Origin: Nemopilema nomurai
Lineage: Eukaryota; Cnidaria; Scyphozoa; Rhizostomeae; Rhizostomatidae
Assembly: GCA_003864495.1 (NCBI GenBank)
Contig: ML133380.1
Span: 124,001 to 188,000 of the forward strand
Reading direction: 5' to 3'
Length of the DNA: 64,000 nt
Shown here: piece by piece, positions 1-8,483 of the stretch
Numbering within the stretch: position 1 is the first letter of the stretch
Layout of the letters: each line of letters opens with the position of its first letter
Translations under genes and position numbers: made by a program
Notes under the pieces: model-generated
What the model was told of the DNA's origin: nothing
The model's database searches: none
What the model saw: the letters and a program-made list of their open reading frames with translations, nothing else

Positions 1-1241
1 ATTGAATTTACCAGTTCTACAACCAAACCAGTCAGTACGGCAGCTTCTTATGATCCTTTTCTTTGTATTTCAAGTAAAAGAAAGCGAAAAAATTTTTCAC
101 CCTGACCGACCATTTTTCCAAGGCTATAGCCTTGGTTTTTTACCGAAAACTGACCAACCCCGTGCGTTCCGAAAACATTGAATTTAGCAGTTCTAAAACC
201 AAACCAGTCAGTACGGCAGCTTCTTATGATCCTTTTCTCTGTATTTCAAGTAAAAGAAAGCGGAAAAATTTTCCACCCTGACCGACCATTTTTCCAAGGC
301 TATAGCCTTGGTTTTTTACCGAAAACTGACCAACCCCCGTGCGTTCCGAAAAACATTGAATTTAGCACTTCTAAAACCAAACCAGTCAGTACGGCAGCTT
401 TTATGATCCTTTTCTTTGTATTTCAAGTAAAAGAAAGCGAAAAAATTTTCCACCCTGACCGACCATTTTTCCAAGGCTATAGCCTTGGTTTTTTACCGAA
501 AACCGACCAACCCCGTGCGTGCCCAAAACATTGAATTTAGCAGTTCTACAACCAAACAAGTCAGTGCGGCAGCTTCTTATGATCCTTTTCTTTGTTTTCA
601 AGTAAAAGGAAGCGGAAAAATTTTCCACCCTGACCGACCATTTTCCAAGGCTATAGCCTTGGTTTTTTACCGAAAACTGACCAACCCCGTGCGTTCCGAA
701 AACATTGAATTTAGCACTTCTAAAACCAAACCAGTCAGTGCGGCAGCTTCTTATGATCCTTTTCTTTGTATTTCAAGTAAAAGAAAAGCGAAAAAATTTT
801 CCACCCTGACGACCATTTTCCAAGGCTATAGCCTTGGTTTTTTACCGAAAACCGACCAACCCCGTGCTGGCCCAAAACATTGAATTTAGCAGTTCTACAA
901 CCAAACAAGTCAGTGCGGCAGCTTCTTATGATCCTTTTCTTTGTATTTCAAGTAAAAGAAAGCGAAAAAATTTTCCACCCTGACCGACCATTTTTCCAAG
1001 GCTATAGCCTTGGTTTTTTACCGAAAACCGACCAACCCCGTGCGTGCCCAAAACATTGAATTTACCAGTTCTAAAACCAAACCAGTCAGTGCGGCAGCTT
1101 CTTATGATGCTTTTCTTTGTATTTCAAGTAAAAGAAAGCGAAAAAATTTTCCAACGCAACCGACCATTTTTCCAAGGCTATAGCCTTGGTTTTTTACCGA
1201 AAACCGTCCAACCCCGTGCGTGCCCAAAACATTGAATTTAC
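1..1241. repeat. 176-bp satellite array, left part
   Basis: Tandem repeat of roughly 176 bp. Units begin with ATTGAATTTA at 1, 177, 355, 530, 704, 879, 1055 and 1231, giving periods of 174-178 bp, and the array runs off the left edge of the window. Each unit carries a perfect 18-bp palindrome, CCAAGGCTATAGCCTTGG (first copy 118-135), a purine-rich AAGTAAAAGAAAGCG stretch, and a junction that reads either GCGTTCCGAAAAC or GCGTGCCCAAAAC. The eighth unit is broken at 1241/1242 by the retrotransposon and resumes at 5819. Because the period is not a multiple of three, short open frames recur in the array; they are not genes. I do not recognise the family. Confidence 0.97.
1237..1241. repeat. Target-site duplication, left copy (TTTAC)
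   Basis: TTTAC lies directly before the left LTR and is repeated exactly at 5819-5823 after the right LTR. Five base pairs is the usual Ty3/Gypsy duplication. The duplicated bases come from the satellite consensus (GAATTTACCAG). Confidence 0.93.
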
Positions 1242-1369
1242 TGTTATGTTGTTAAAAAGGGGCCTAATAGTGCGCTCACAAATTATACGTTCTGCTCCAT
1301 GGCCTCGTGCTCTACAACTGACTCCAAGTACTGTTACATAAAATATGTTAATTTATACAAAACATTACA
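1242..1369 (-). repeat. 3' LTR (128 bp)
   Basis: On the plus strand it runs from TGTTATGTTG to AACATTACA. Because the element is on the minus strand, this is its downstream LTR. At 128 bp it is very short for an LTR. It is almost identical to 5689-5818. Confidence 0.94.
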
Positions 1370-1384
1370 TCTCCCCCTTCCTTC
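1370..1384 (-). other. Polypurine tract
   Basis: The minus strand reads AAGGAAGGGGGAGA immediately upstream of the 3' LTR, an all-purine run in the position expected for the plus-strand DNA primer of reverse transcription. Confidence 0.8.
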
Positions 1385-1559
1385 AGATTAGTGTCGGGGG
1401 CTAAAATATAAAGTTAATGAACGTTCAAATTAGCAAGTTAAGTCCAAACGCTCTAACGGTAATATAACTAGGTCTACACGACAACAAAACATTTTTTTTT
1501 TTAAGCGTCTGAAAATTGAATAAAATAAGTGAAAGCATTAAAGTCACCGTTCTTTCTGC

Positions 1560-4406
1560 TTACGTATCGTAAATGTTTTGTCCATATCTTTGAACTCTTC
1601 TTCTTATTCTGTGTGGATATCTGGCGTTGTTCTGGGTATTTGCTTCTGCTTGCTGTCCATCTCCGGTCGCAGGCATTTCTAATGATTCTTCATAATCTGC
1701 ATCATTATAAAATTCCAAATCCTGTCTTTCCTGAATTGGCTTGAAAAATGAAATGTTCCTTGTTACGTATTGGTCATTTCTACAAGCTGTGATCATCGTT
1801 CCTTTTATTCGTACTATACGAAAAGGCTTCGGATCGAATTTGGATGTTAACTTGTTTCTCTTTCTTTGTCGAATTAGTACCAGATTGCCAATGCTAATTT
1901 TACGTTCCTTAGCTCCTCTTTTCCGGTCCGCATTTTTCTTCATCGTTGCCTTTGCCTGTGTGTCGTTGTTGCGAATTTCTTCGTCCAAGGGCAATAGACT
2001 ATTTTCCACTGTGTCTGGCAACTTTATCCGAATTTTGCGATTAAAAAGTAGCTGTGCTGGGGGATATTTTGTCGTTGTGTGTGGAGTGGCACGGTAATTT
2101 AGAACGAATCTATAAAGCTCTTTTCTCCAATTTCTCCCCTCTACTTGTGCTGCTTTGATGGCTTTAGTCATTGGTTTGTTAAAGTTCTCAGCTTCGGAAT
2201 TGGCCTGGGGCCACAACGGTGTTATGGGTTGAAAATGTACGCCATTTTCTTTCATGTAATCCTTGATGTCAGCACTGTTAAATGGTGGGCCATTGTCACT
2301 TTTAACAACGTGGGGCAATCCATGTGTTGCGAAAATTCGATCGAGTTTAGCAATTGTCGCAGAGGCTGATGTGGAATGCACAATGTCCACCTCTGGGAAT
2401 CTCGAGTAAGCATCGATGACCACCAGAATATATTCTCCGGTAGGAAATGGTCCACAGTGATCAATGTGTACGGTATGCCAGGGCTTCGGAGGCAATTCAT
2501 TCATACGTAGTGGTGCAGGTCTATTTTCCGGACCAATGGCTTGGCATGGTAAACAATTGGCAAGCATATCTTTGACAGATTTATCGATGTTAGGAAACCA
2601 AATTTTCTCTCGTAAAAGTTGTTTGGTTTTGACGATCCCTTGGTGTCCTTCGTGAGCAATTTCTGTGGCTCTATGGCGGAGAGATTTAGGAAGAACAATT
2701 CGTGGTCCTCGCAAAACCAGACTTGCATCATCATTGACAGTTAATTCGTTTCTTATTTTAGCAAATAAGTTCAGTTCCTCTTTATCAACGTCAGGTAGTT
2801 GCATACCTCGAATGTTGTTCCACGAATTATTATGAATAATGCGTATTAGCGCTTGCAAGGTTTGGTCTGCGAATGTGGCATCTTGAATTTCTTTATATTC
2901 CATAGACTTCGGAACCGCATGACGAGCGAGAAAATTGACGTATTTGTCGGCTGTAGACGACTGAGATTGATCTGTTGAATCCGTAACAGTGTGTCTTGAT
3001 AGAAAATCCGAAGGGTTCTGAGCTCCTTGTTTATACACTATGTCAAAATCGTAATCCTGAATACGTAAATTCCAGCGTTCAATTCTTGCGGGCGGTCTTG
3101 ATTTCGGGTTAGACAAGATGAGTTCGACTGGCTTGCAATCCGTAAATAGCTTGAATTTTGCACCATACAAGTAAATGTGAAGGCGTTCAATAGCCCATAC
3201 TATAGCCAATGCCTCTTTTTCGGTTTGCGAGTACCTCCTTTCTACATCAGAGAGCGATCGGCTAACGTAGGCTACGACTTTTCTGTCTGCTTGGCCAGGT
3301 GTGGTTTGCGATAATATAGCCGAAAGGCCTGTGGGCGAAGCATCCGTAAACAACTCAGTTTGTTTTGTCTGGTCGAAATATGCCATGACCTTGTCACTAG
3401 TCAATGCCAACTTGATGCTATCGAACGACTTTTGTTCCTTAGGGGTCCACCGGAAAACACTGTTTTTCTTTGTTAAATTTCGCAAGGGCTCGCTGATATC
3501 ACTGAATTGTGGAATAAATTTGGCACAGTAGTTTGCCATCCCTAAGAAACTGCGAATGTCCTTGACTGACTGTGGCGGCGGGGCGTTGTGAATTGCATGA
3601 ACTTTCTGGGGGTCGGCAGAGATTCCTTTGTCAGAAAACACATAGCCAAAAAACGTGATCTCCTTTTTGTTTAACTCGCACTTTGCCTTGTTTAACGTCA
3701 ACCCCATATCTTGGAAACGTTTGCATACCGCATGTAACGCGCGGTCGTGATCGGCTTCAGTGTTACCGTAAATGATAACATCGTCGCTGATATTTACGGC
3801 ACCCTCAATGTTCCGAATTTGTTCGTAAATGGCATTCTGAAAAATTTCGCTTGCCGACGACGTTCCAAAGTTAAGACGTGTATATCTTCGTAACCCTTTA
3901 TGAGTAGCGAAAGTAGTGATGTGACGGCTTTCTTCTGATAAAACGAGTTGGTGGTAACCAGAACGAAGATCTAACTTGGAAAAAACTGTAGCACCGTTTA
4001 ACGAGTTTATAAGGTCGTCGACGGTAGGGCTAGGGTGGCGTTCCCGTTGAATCGCGCGGTTAGGCATTCTCATGTCCACGCATAAGCGAACACTTCCGTC
4101 GCTTTTTGGAATGACCACCAAGGGAGATACCCAAGGGGTGCTTGTTTCTGCCACTTTTTCAATAATGCCTTGGTCTTCCAAGTCACGCAGAGTTTCCGAC
4201 ACTTTCTTCCGCAAGTGAAATGGTATACGTCGTGCGGGCTGAGCCACCGGCGGAACGGTGCTATCGATATGCAGTTTGATTTCTCGGTCTTTGAGCTTTC
4301 CTATTCCATCAAATAGTTTCGGGTATTTGGTTCCAATTTCTCGGGAGTTGCGGGGGTAGATTGTCCCATCTTCACTGCATTTAGCTTGATCTGAATCAAA
4401 TTCAAG
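1560..4406 (-). CDS. pol: Reverse transcriptase - RNase H - integrase
   Basis: Open frame from 4406 (after a TGA at 4407-4409) to 1560. The count below uses the GTG at 4247 as residue 1, which is only a counting convenience; the conserved pre-RT region extends upstream of it. RT covers about 1-230 with KLDLRSGYHQL (91-101), LNFGTSSA (125-132) and the catalytic ISDD (153-156), where most Gypsy elements have Y-x-DD. RNase H covers about 295-415 with D302, E345 and D370. Integrase has HHCC zinc ligands H532, H535, C565 and C568, then the catalytic triad D596, D651 and E687 with the classic 35-residue D-E spacing. No internal stop is seen. The product copies the element RNA and inserts the DNA. 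Confidence 0.93.
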   Translation of the reverse strand, partial: LEFDSDQAKCSEDGTIYPRNSREIGTKYPKLFDGIGKLKDREIKLHIDSTVPPVAQPARRIPFHLRKKVSETLRDLEDQGIIEKVAETSTPWVSPLVVIPKSDGSVRLCVDMRMPNRAIQRERHPSPTVDDLINSLNGATVFSKLDLRSGYHQLVLSEESRHITTFATHKGLRRYTRLNFGTSSASEIFQNAIYEQIRNIEGAVNISDDVIIYGNTEADHDRALHAVCKRFQDMGLTLNKAKCELNKKEITFFGYVFSDKGISADPQKVHAIHNAPPPQSVKDIRSFLGMANYCAKFIPQFSDISEPLRNLTKKNSVFRWTPKEQKSFDSIKLALTSDKVMAYFDQTKQTELFTDASPTGLSAILSQTTPGQADRKVVAYVSRSLSDVERRYSQTEKEALAIVWAIERLHIYLYGAKFKLFTDCKPVELILSNPKSRPPARIERWNLRIQDYDFDIVYKQGAQNPSDFLSRHTVTDSTDQSQSSTADKYVNFLARHAVPKSMEYKEIQDATFADQTLQALIRIIHNNSWNNIRGMQLPDVDKEELNLFAKIRNELTVNDDASLVLRGPRIVLPKSLRHRATEIAHEGHQGIVKTKQLLREKIWFPNIDKSVKDMLANCLPCQAIGPENRPAPLRMNELPPKPWHTVHIDHCGPFPTGEYILVVIDAYSRFPEVDIVHSTSASATIAKLDRIFATHGLPHVVKSDNGPPFNSADIKDYMKENGVHFQPITPLWPQANSEAENFNKPMTKAIKAAQVEGRNWRKELYRFVLNYRATPHTTTKYPPAQLLFNRKIRIKLPDTVENSLLPLDEEIRNNDTQAKATMKKNADRKRGAKERKISIGNLVLIRQRKRNKLTSKFDPKPFRIVRIKGTMITACRNDQYVTRNISFFKPIQERQDLEFYNDADYEESLEMPATGDGQQAEANTQNNARYPHRIRRRVQRYGQNIYDT

Positions 4407-4666
4407 TCAGCAGCCGTTGTGTAACTGAGCAGTGATCCAGAATTTCCCCGAACCACATGTAGGCAAACGGGCACGATTCTGTCCTTTGTTTCGATCGTGG
4501 CATGAAATTTTCCCAAAACTGGGAGCTGCTGTTCAGAACCATATGCAAAAAGTTTTGTCCTTGAACGAGAAAGATGGATATTCTTAGCTGCCTTGACCTG
4601 ATGAAATGTTGATTCATCCAAAATATCGATCGATGCTCCTGTATCCAAAATCATTTTCACAGGGTG
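4301..4666 (-). CDS. pro: Aspartic protease region of the retrotransposon
   Basis: Open frame one base back (-1) from gag. It becomes open at 4666, just after a TAA at 4667-4669, and so overlaps the end of gag by 10 nt. The retropepsin active site DTGA is close to the start (about residues 6-9 counted from a GTG at 4660). The first ATG is at 4652-4654, just after the gag TGA, so either frameshifting or reinitiation could express it. The frame closes at 4301 while the polymerase frame is already open, an overlap of about 106 nt. In related elements protease and RT usually share one frame, so a one-base loss here, for instance at the G run 4352-4356, may have broken this copy. A second programmed -1 shift is the alternative. 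Confidence 0.8.
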   Translation of the reverse strand, partial: HPVKMILDTGASIDILDESTFHQVKAAKNIHLSRSRTKLFAYGSEQQLPVLGKFHATIETKDRIVPVCLHVVRGNSGSLLSYTTAADLNLIQIKLNAVKMGQSTPATPEKLEPNTRNYLME

Positions 4667-5607
4667 TTATTAATTTTGACGCAGACTTGCGGCATCTTCA
4701 TTTCGCGTTGATCATCGCACGTAAACAAGTAATCTTCGTCGCTGCTAGAATCTGGAATAGGCTCTTGTGTATGTTGAGGTGCTTTTCCACGTACATGATG
4801 TATTTTTCCTTTCTGAGTTGCGAATTTATGACCTCCTTTCTTCTGGTATGGCGTAGGCGGGTCGTTAACGGCACTGGGTTGATTCGCGCGGCTTTTACAG
4901 ACTTTAGCAAAATGTCCAACACGCCCACATTTGCGACAACTTTGAGTCTTGGCGGGGCAAGGAGAAGTACGGTGAGGCCATGAAAATCCACAGTTAAAAC
5001 AGGTTTTCAGCTGAGGCTTCCGAACCAGCTGAGCAGTTTCCACTTGCATAAGACTTTCTTCTATATCTTTAGCTTGTGTATCGCTGGCTTCTAAAATACG
5101 TGCTTTTGATAACAACACGGCAAGTGTAAGCTTCTCTTCCCGCAAAGCAAGCCTTCTGAGTTGTTTGGACGAGCAGTTTTGTATAATCGCAGATTTGATT
5201 TCCTTATCTAAATCTGTAAATTCACAATTTGTAGCAAGTTTGCGAAGTCGTGTAGCAAATTGATCAGTAGTTTCTCCAATCTTCTGTTTGGCTTGGCGAA
5301 ATTGAAAAATTTCAAAGTCGACATTTTTCTGCGGGGCAAAGTAAGTGTCAAGTTTCGCTAACGCTGTCTTGTAATCTGTTCCTTCATCTTGCTCAACTGG
5401 GAGGGAATCGAAAATTTCTTGAGTGGCGGCACCTGCTTGGTACAATAGTAAGGCACGCTTCTGAGCATCATCAGTTATATTTACGGCAAGTAAATATGTT
5501 TCGAAACGGCGTTTCCATTGTTGCCATCGTTGGCCTATGGACGTCGGGTCCGACACTGGGTCGAACGGTGGAAGCGGTAATAAATCTAATCGTGCTGCCG
5601 TCGCCAT
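4657..5607 (-). CDS. gag: Gag polyprotein of the Mag-like retrotransposon
   Basis: 316-residue structural protein that would form the particle and package element RNA. Residues 1-195 look like a retrotransposon capsid region (WQQWKRRFETYL at about 28-39 and a QAKQK-x-GET-x-DQF motif near 105-117). Two CCHC zinc knuckles follow: C203-C206-H212-C217 with the variant spacing CX2CX5HX4C, and C224-C227-H232-C237 with the standard spacing CX2CX4HX4C. The tail is basic and then acidic. The ATG at 5605-5607 lies about 80 bp inside the 5' LTR and no other in-frame start is better. The TGA at 4657-4659 overlaps the start of the protease frame. The frame is intact. Confidence 0.92.
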   Translation of the reverse strand: MATAARLDLLPLPPFDPVSDPTSIGQRWQQWKRRFETYLLAVNITDDAQKRALLLYQAGAATQEIFDSLPVEQDEGTDYKTALAKLDTYFAPQKNVDFEIFQFRQAKQKIGETTDQFATRLRKLATNCEFTDLDKEIKSAIIQNCSSKQLRRLALREEKLTLAVLLSKARILEASDTQAKDIEESLMQVETAQLVRKPQLKTCFNCGFSWPHRTSPCPAKTQSCRKCGRVGHFAKVCKSRANQPSAVNDPPTPYQKKGGHKFATQKGKIHHVRGKAPQHTQEPIPDSSSDEDYLFTCDDQREMKMPQVCVKINNTL

Positions 5608-5688
5608 CTTAAATTCTGAAACTCAACAGAAATGGCATGTGCTTTCCCTCCACGTTATCTGCTTGTTGTTTTAATCCTCGTCGCCAAA
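5608..5688 (-). other. Retrotransposon 5' leader
   Basis: Untranslated leader between the 5' LTR and the gag ATG. It contains the primer-binding site; nothing else is recognised. Confidence 0.7.
5674..5686 (-). other. tRNA primer-binding site (tRNA-Ser type)
   Basis: On the minus strand TGGCGACGAGGAT begins two bases inside the 5' LTR. It is complementary to ATCCTCGTCGCCA, which matches the 3' end of animal tRNA-Ser(GCU) as I remember it, including the added CCA. Mag elements are also known to use tRNA-Ser. The tRNA identity is from memory and needs checking against the host tRNA set. Confidence 0.75.
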
Positions 5689-5818
5689 TGTTATGTTGTT
5701 AAAAAGGGGCCTAATAGTGCGCTCACAGATTCATTACGTTCTGCTCCATGGCCTCGTGCTCTACAACTGACTCCAAGTACTGTTACATAAAATATGTTAA
5801 TTTATACAAAACATTACA
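5689..5818 (-). repeat. 5' LTR (130 bp)
   Basis: Nearly identical to the other LTR: one A/G difference and two single-base indels in the block after GCGCTCACA. Transcription of the element should start within it and run toward lower coordinates. I do not see a clear TATA box. Confidence 0.94.
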
Positions 5819-5823
5819 TTTAC
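5819..5823. repeat. Target-site duplication, right copy (TTTAC)
   Basis: Exact match to 1237-1241, directly after the right LTR; satellite sequence resumes in register here. Confidence 0.93.
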
Positions 5824-8061
5824 CAGTTCTAAAACCAAACCAGTCAGTGCGGCAGCTTCTTATGATGCTTTTCTTTGTATTTCAAGTAAAAGAAAGCGAA
5901 AAAATTTTCCAACGCAACCGACCATTTTTCCAAGGTTATAGCCTTGGTTTTTTACCGAAAACCGACCAACCCCGTGCGTGCCCAAAACATTGAATTTAGC
6001 AGTTCTCAAACCAAACCAGTCAGTACGGCAGCTTCTTATGATCCTTTTCTTTGTATTTCAAGTAAAAGAAAGCGAAAAAATTTTCCACCCTGACCGACCA
6101 TTTTTCCAAGGCTATAGCCTTGGTTTTTTACCGAAAACCAACCAACCCCGTGCGTGCCCAAAACATTGAATTTAGCAGTTCTAAAACCAAACCAGTCAGT
6201 GCGGCAGCTTCTTATGATGCTTTTCTTTGTATTTCAAGTAAAAGAAAGCGAAAAAATTTTCCACCCTGACCGACCATTTTTCCAAGGCTATAGCCTTGGT
6301 TTTTTACCGAAAACCGACCAACCCCGTGCGTGCCCAAAACATTGAATTTACCAGTTCTAAAACCAAACCAGTCAGTGCGGCAGCTTCTTATGATGCTTTT
6401 CTTTGTATTTCAAGTAAAAGAAAGCGAAAAAATTTTCCACCCTGACCGACCATTTTTCCAAGGCTATAGCCTTGGTTTTTTACCGAAAACCGCCAACCCC
6501 GTGCGTGCCCAAAACATTGAATTTAGCAGTTCTAAAACCAAACCAGTCAGTGCGGCAGCTTCTTATGATCTTTTCTTTGTATTTCAAGTAAAAGAAAGCG
6601 AAAAAATTTTCCACCGACACGACCATTTCCAAGGCTATAGCCTTGGTTTTTTACCGAAAACCGACCAACCCCGTGCGTGCCCAAAACATTGAATTTACAG
6701 TTCTAAAACCAAACCAGTCAGTGCGGCAGCTTCTTATGATGCTTTTCTTTGTATTTCAAGTAAAAGAAAGCGAAAAAATTTTCCACGCACCGACCATTTT
6801 TCCAAGGCTATAGCCTTGGTTTTTTACCGAAAACCGACCAACCCCGTGCGTGCCCAAAACATTGAATTTAGCAGTTCTAAAACCAAACCAGTCAGTGCGG
6901 CAGCTTCTTATGATCTTTTCTTTGTATTTCAAGTAAAAGAAAGCGAAAAAATTTTCCACCCTGACCGACCATTTTTCCAAGGCTATAGCCTTGGTTTTTT
7001 ACCGAAAACCGACCAACCCGTGCGTGCCCAAAACATTGAATTTAGCAGTTCTAAAACCAAACCAGTCAGTGCGGCAGCTTCTTATGATGCTTTTCTTTGT
7101 ATTTCAAGTAAAAGAAAGCGAAAAAATTTTCCACCCTGACCGACCATTTTTCCAAGGCTATAGCCTTGGTTTTTTACCGAAAACCGACCAACCCCGTGCG
7201 TGCCCAAAACATTGAATTTAGCAGTTCTAAAACCAAACCAGTCAGTGCGGCAGCTTCTTATGATGCTTTTCTTTGTATTTCAAGTAAAAGAAAGCGAAAA
7301 AATTTTCCACCCTGACCGACCATTTTTCCAAGGCTATAGCCTTGGTTTTTTACCGAAAGCCGACCAACCCCGTGCGTGCCCAAAACATTGAATTTACAGT
7401 TCTAAACCAAACTAGTTGTGCGCAGCTTCTTATGATCCTTTTCTTTGTATTTCAAGTAAAAGAAAGCAAAAAAAATTTCCACCCCGACCGACCATTTTTC
7501 CAAGGCTATAGCCTTGGTTTTTTACCGAAAACCGACCAACCCCGTGCGTGCCCAAAACATTGAATTTACCAGTTCTAAAACCAAACCAGTCAGTGTGGCA
7601 GCTTCTTATGATCCTTTTCTTTGTATTTCAAGTAAAAGAAAGCAAAAAAATTTCCACCCCGACCGACCATTTTTCCAAGGCTATAGCCTTGGTTTTTTAC
7701 CGAAAACCGACCAACCCCGTGCGTTCCGAAAACATTGAATTTAGCAGTTCTAAAACCAAACCAGTCAGTACGGCAGCTTCTTATGATGCTTTTCTTTGTA
7801 TTTCAAGTAAAAGAAAGCGAAAAAATTTTCCACCCTGACCGACCATTTTTCCAAGGCTATAGCCTTGGTTTTTTACCGAAAACCGACCAACCCCGTGCGT
7901 GCCAAAATCATTGAATTTAGCAGTTCTAAAACCAAACCAGTCAGTGTGGCAGCTTCTTATGATCCTTTTCTTTGTATTTCAAGTAAAAGAAAGTGAAAAA
8001 ATTTTCCACCCCGACCGACTATTTTTGCAAGGTTATAGCCTTGGTTTTTTAGCGAAATTGT
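5819..8061. repeat. 176-bp satellite array, right part
   Basis: Continuation of the same satellite after the retrotransposon. Further units begin at 5989, 6165, 6341, 6516, 6688, 6861, 7035, 7211, 7387, 7559, 7734 and 7910, with periods of 172-176 bp. The last unit decays around 8040-8061, where the palindrome has become GCAAGGTTATAGCCTTGG and the sequence leaves the consensus. Removing the element and one TTTAC copy restores an interrupted unit of 176 bp (11 bp left of the insertion plus 165 bp right), which shows that the element entered a pre-existing array. Neighbouring units are nearly identical, so the array has been recently homogenised. Confidence 0.97.
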
Positions 8062-8483
8062 GTCAACGATTTTTAAAGAGTAACCATATTTCCAATTCAT
8101 AACGATTGAAATATATGGTCAGTTTAAACTTTGCTTTCAAGAATCAAAATCAGCTACAATTCGGATATTATTGCATAGCCACTGTGCAGCAAAAAATATA
8201 AATACTGCAACCTGCAGGTGTTGAAGAAAAGTCCCTCTTATGCATTTCTCCAATTGGCAGGCATTGTTAAAGAGAAAAGTAATAGTCGAGGCTACCTGCC
8301 AAGTACCACATTGATCTTTGAAATGAAGATGATCCGAATGAGTCCTCGCCCTGCAGACATGTCGAGAAAGAAGCAATTAGGCCAAGATGGAATTTAAATT
8401 TGCCGCCAAATTATAGTATTGCTGTTTTCACCTTCGGGTTAAGGAGAGGCTAGCCTCCCTTTGTTGCTTCCATGAACTCCAAA
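8062..8483. other. Satellite border to first gene
   Basis: No coding sequence is supported. It should contain the promoter and 5' UTR of the downstream three-exon gene, but no TATA box or initiator could be singled out. GAGGCTAGCCTC, a 12-bp palindrome, lies about 35 bp before the likely start codon. Confidence 0.5.

Larger units (their letters stand above)
1242..5818 (-). mobile_element. Ty3/Gypsy LTR retrotransposon, Mag-like lineage
   Basis: Complete 4,577-bp LTR element on the minus strand. It has two short LTRs beginning TG and ending CA, a 5-bp target duplication TTTAC, a tRNA primer site next to the 5' LTR, a polypurine tract next to the 3' LTR, and gag, protease and RT-RNaseH-integrase frames in the Gypsy order. 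The Gag double knuckle containing WPH and CPA, and the RT active site ISDD, are as I recall them for the Mag/SURL branch of Gypsy. LTRs differ by one substitution and two single-base indels, so the insertion is recent. Protease and polymerase lie in different frames, so autonomy of this copy is uncertain. Confidence 0.95.

Noticed and set aside
1..8061. Repeated small proteins of 60-120 residues (frames such as those starting MPKTLN) along the satellite.
   Set aside because: They are readings of the same 176-bp repeat; the frame shifts every unit and stops recur. No start, splice or codon signal supports coding.
1..8061. CRISPR-like spaced palindromes.
   Set aside because: The sequence between palindromes is itself repeated rather than unique spacers, and the host is an animal; this is a satellite.
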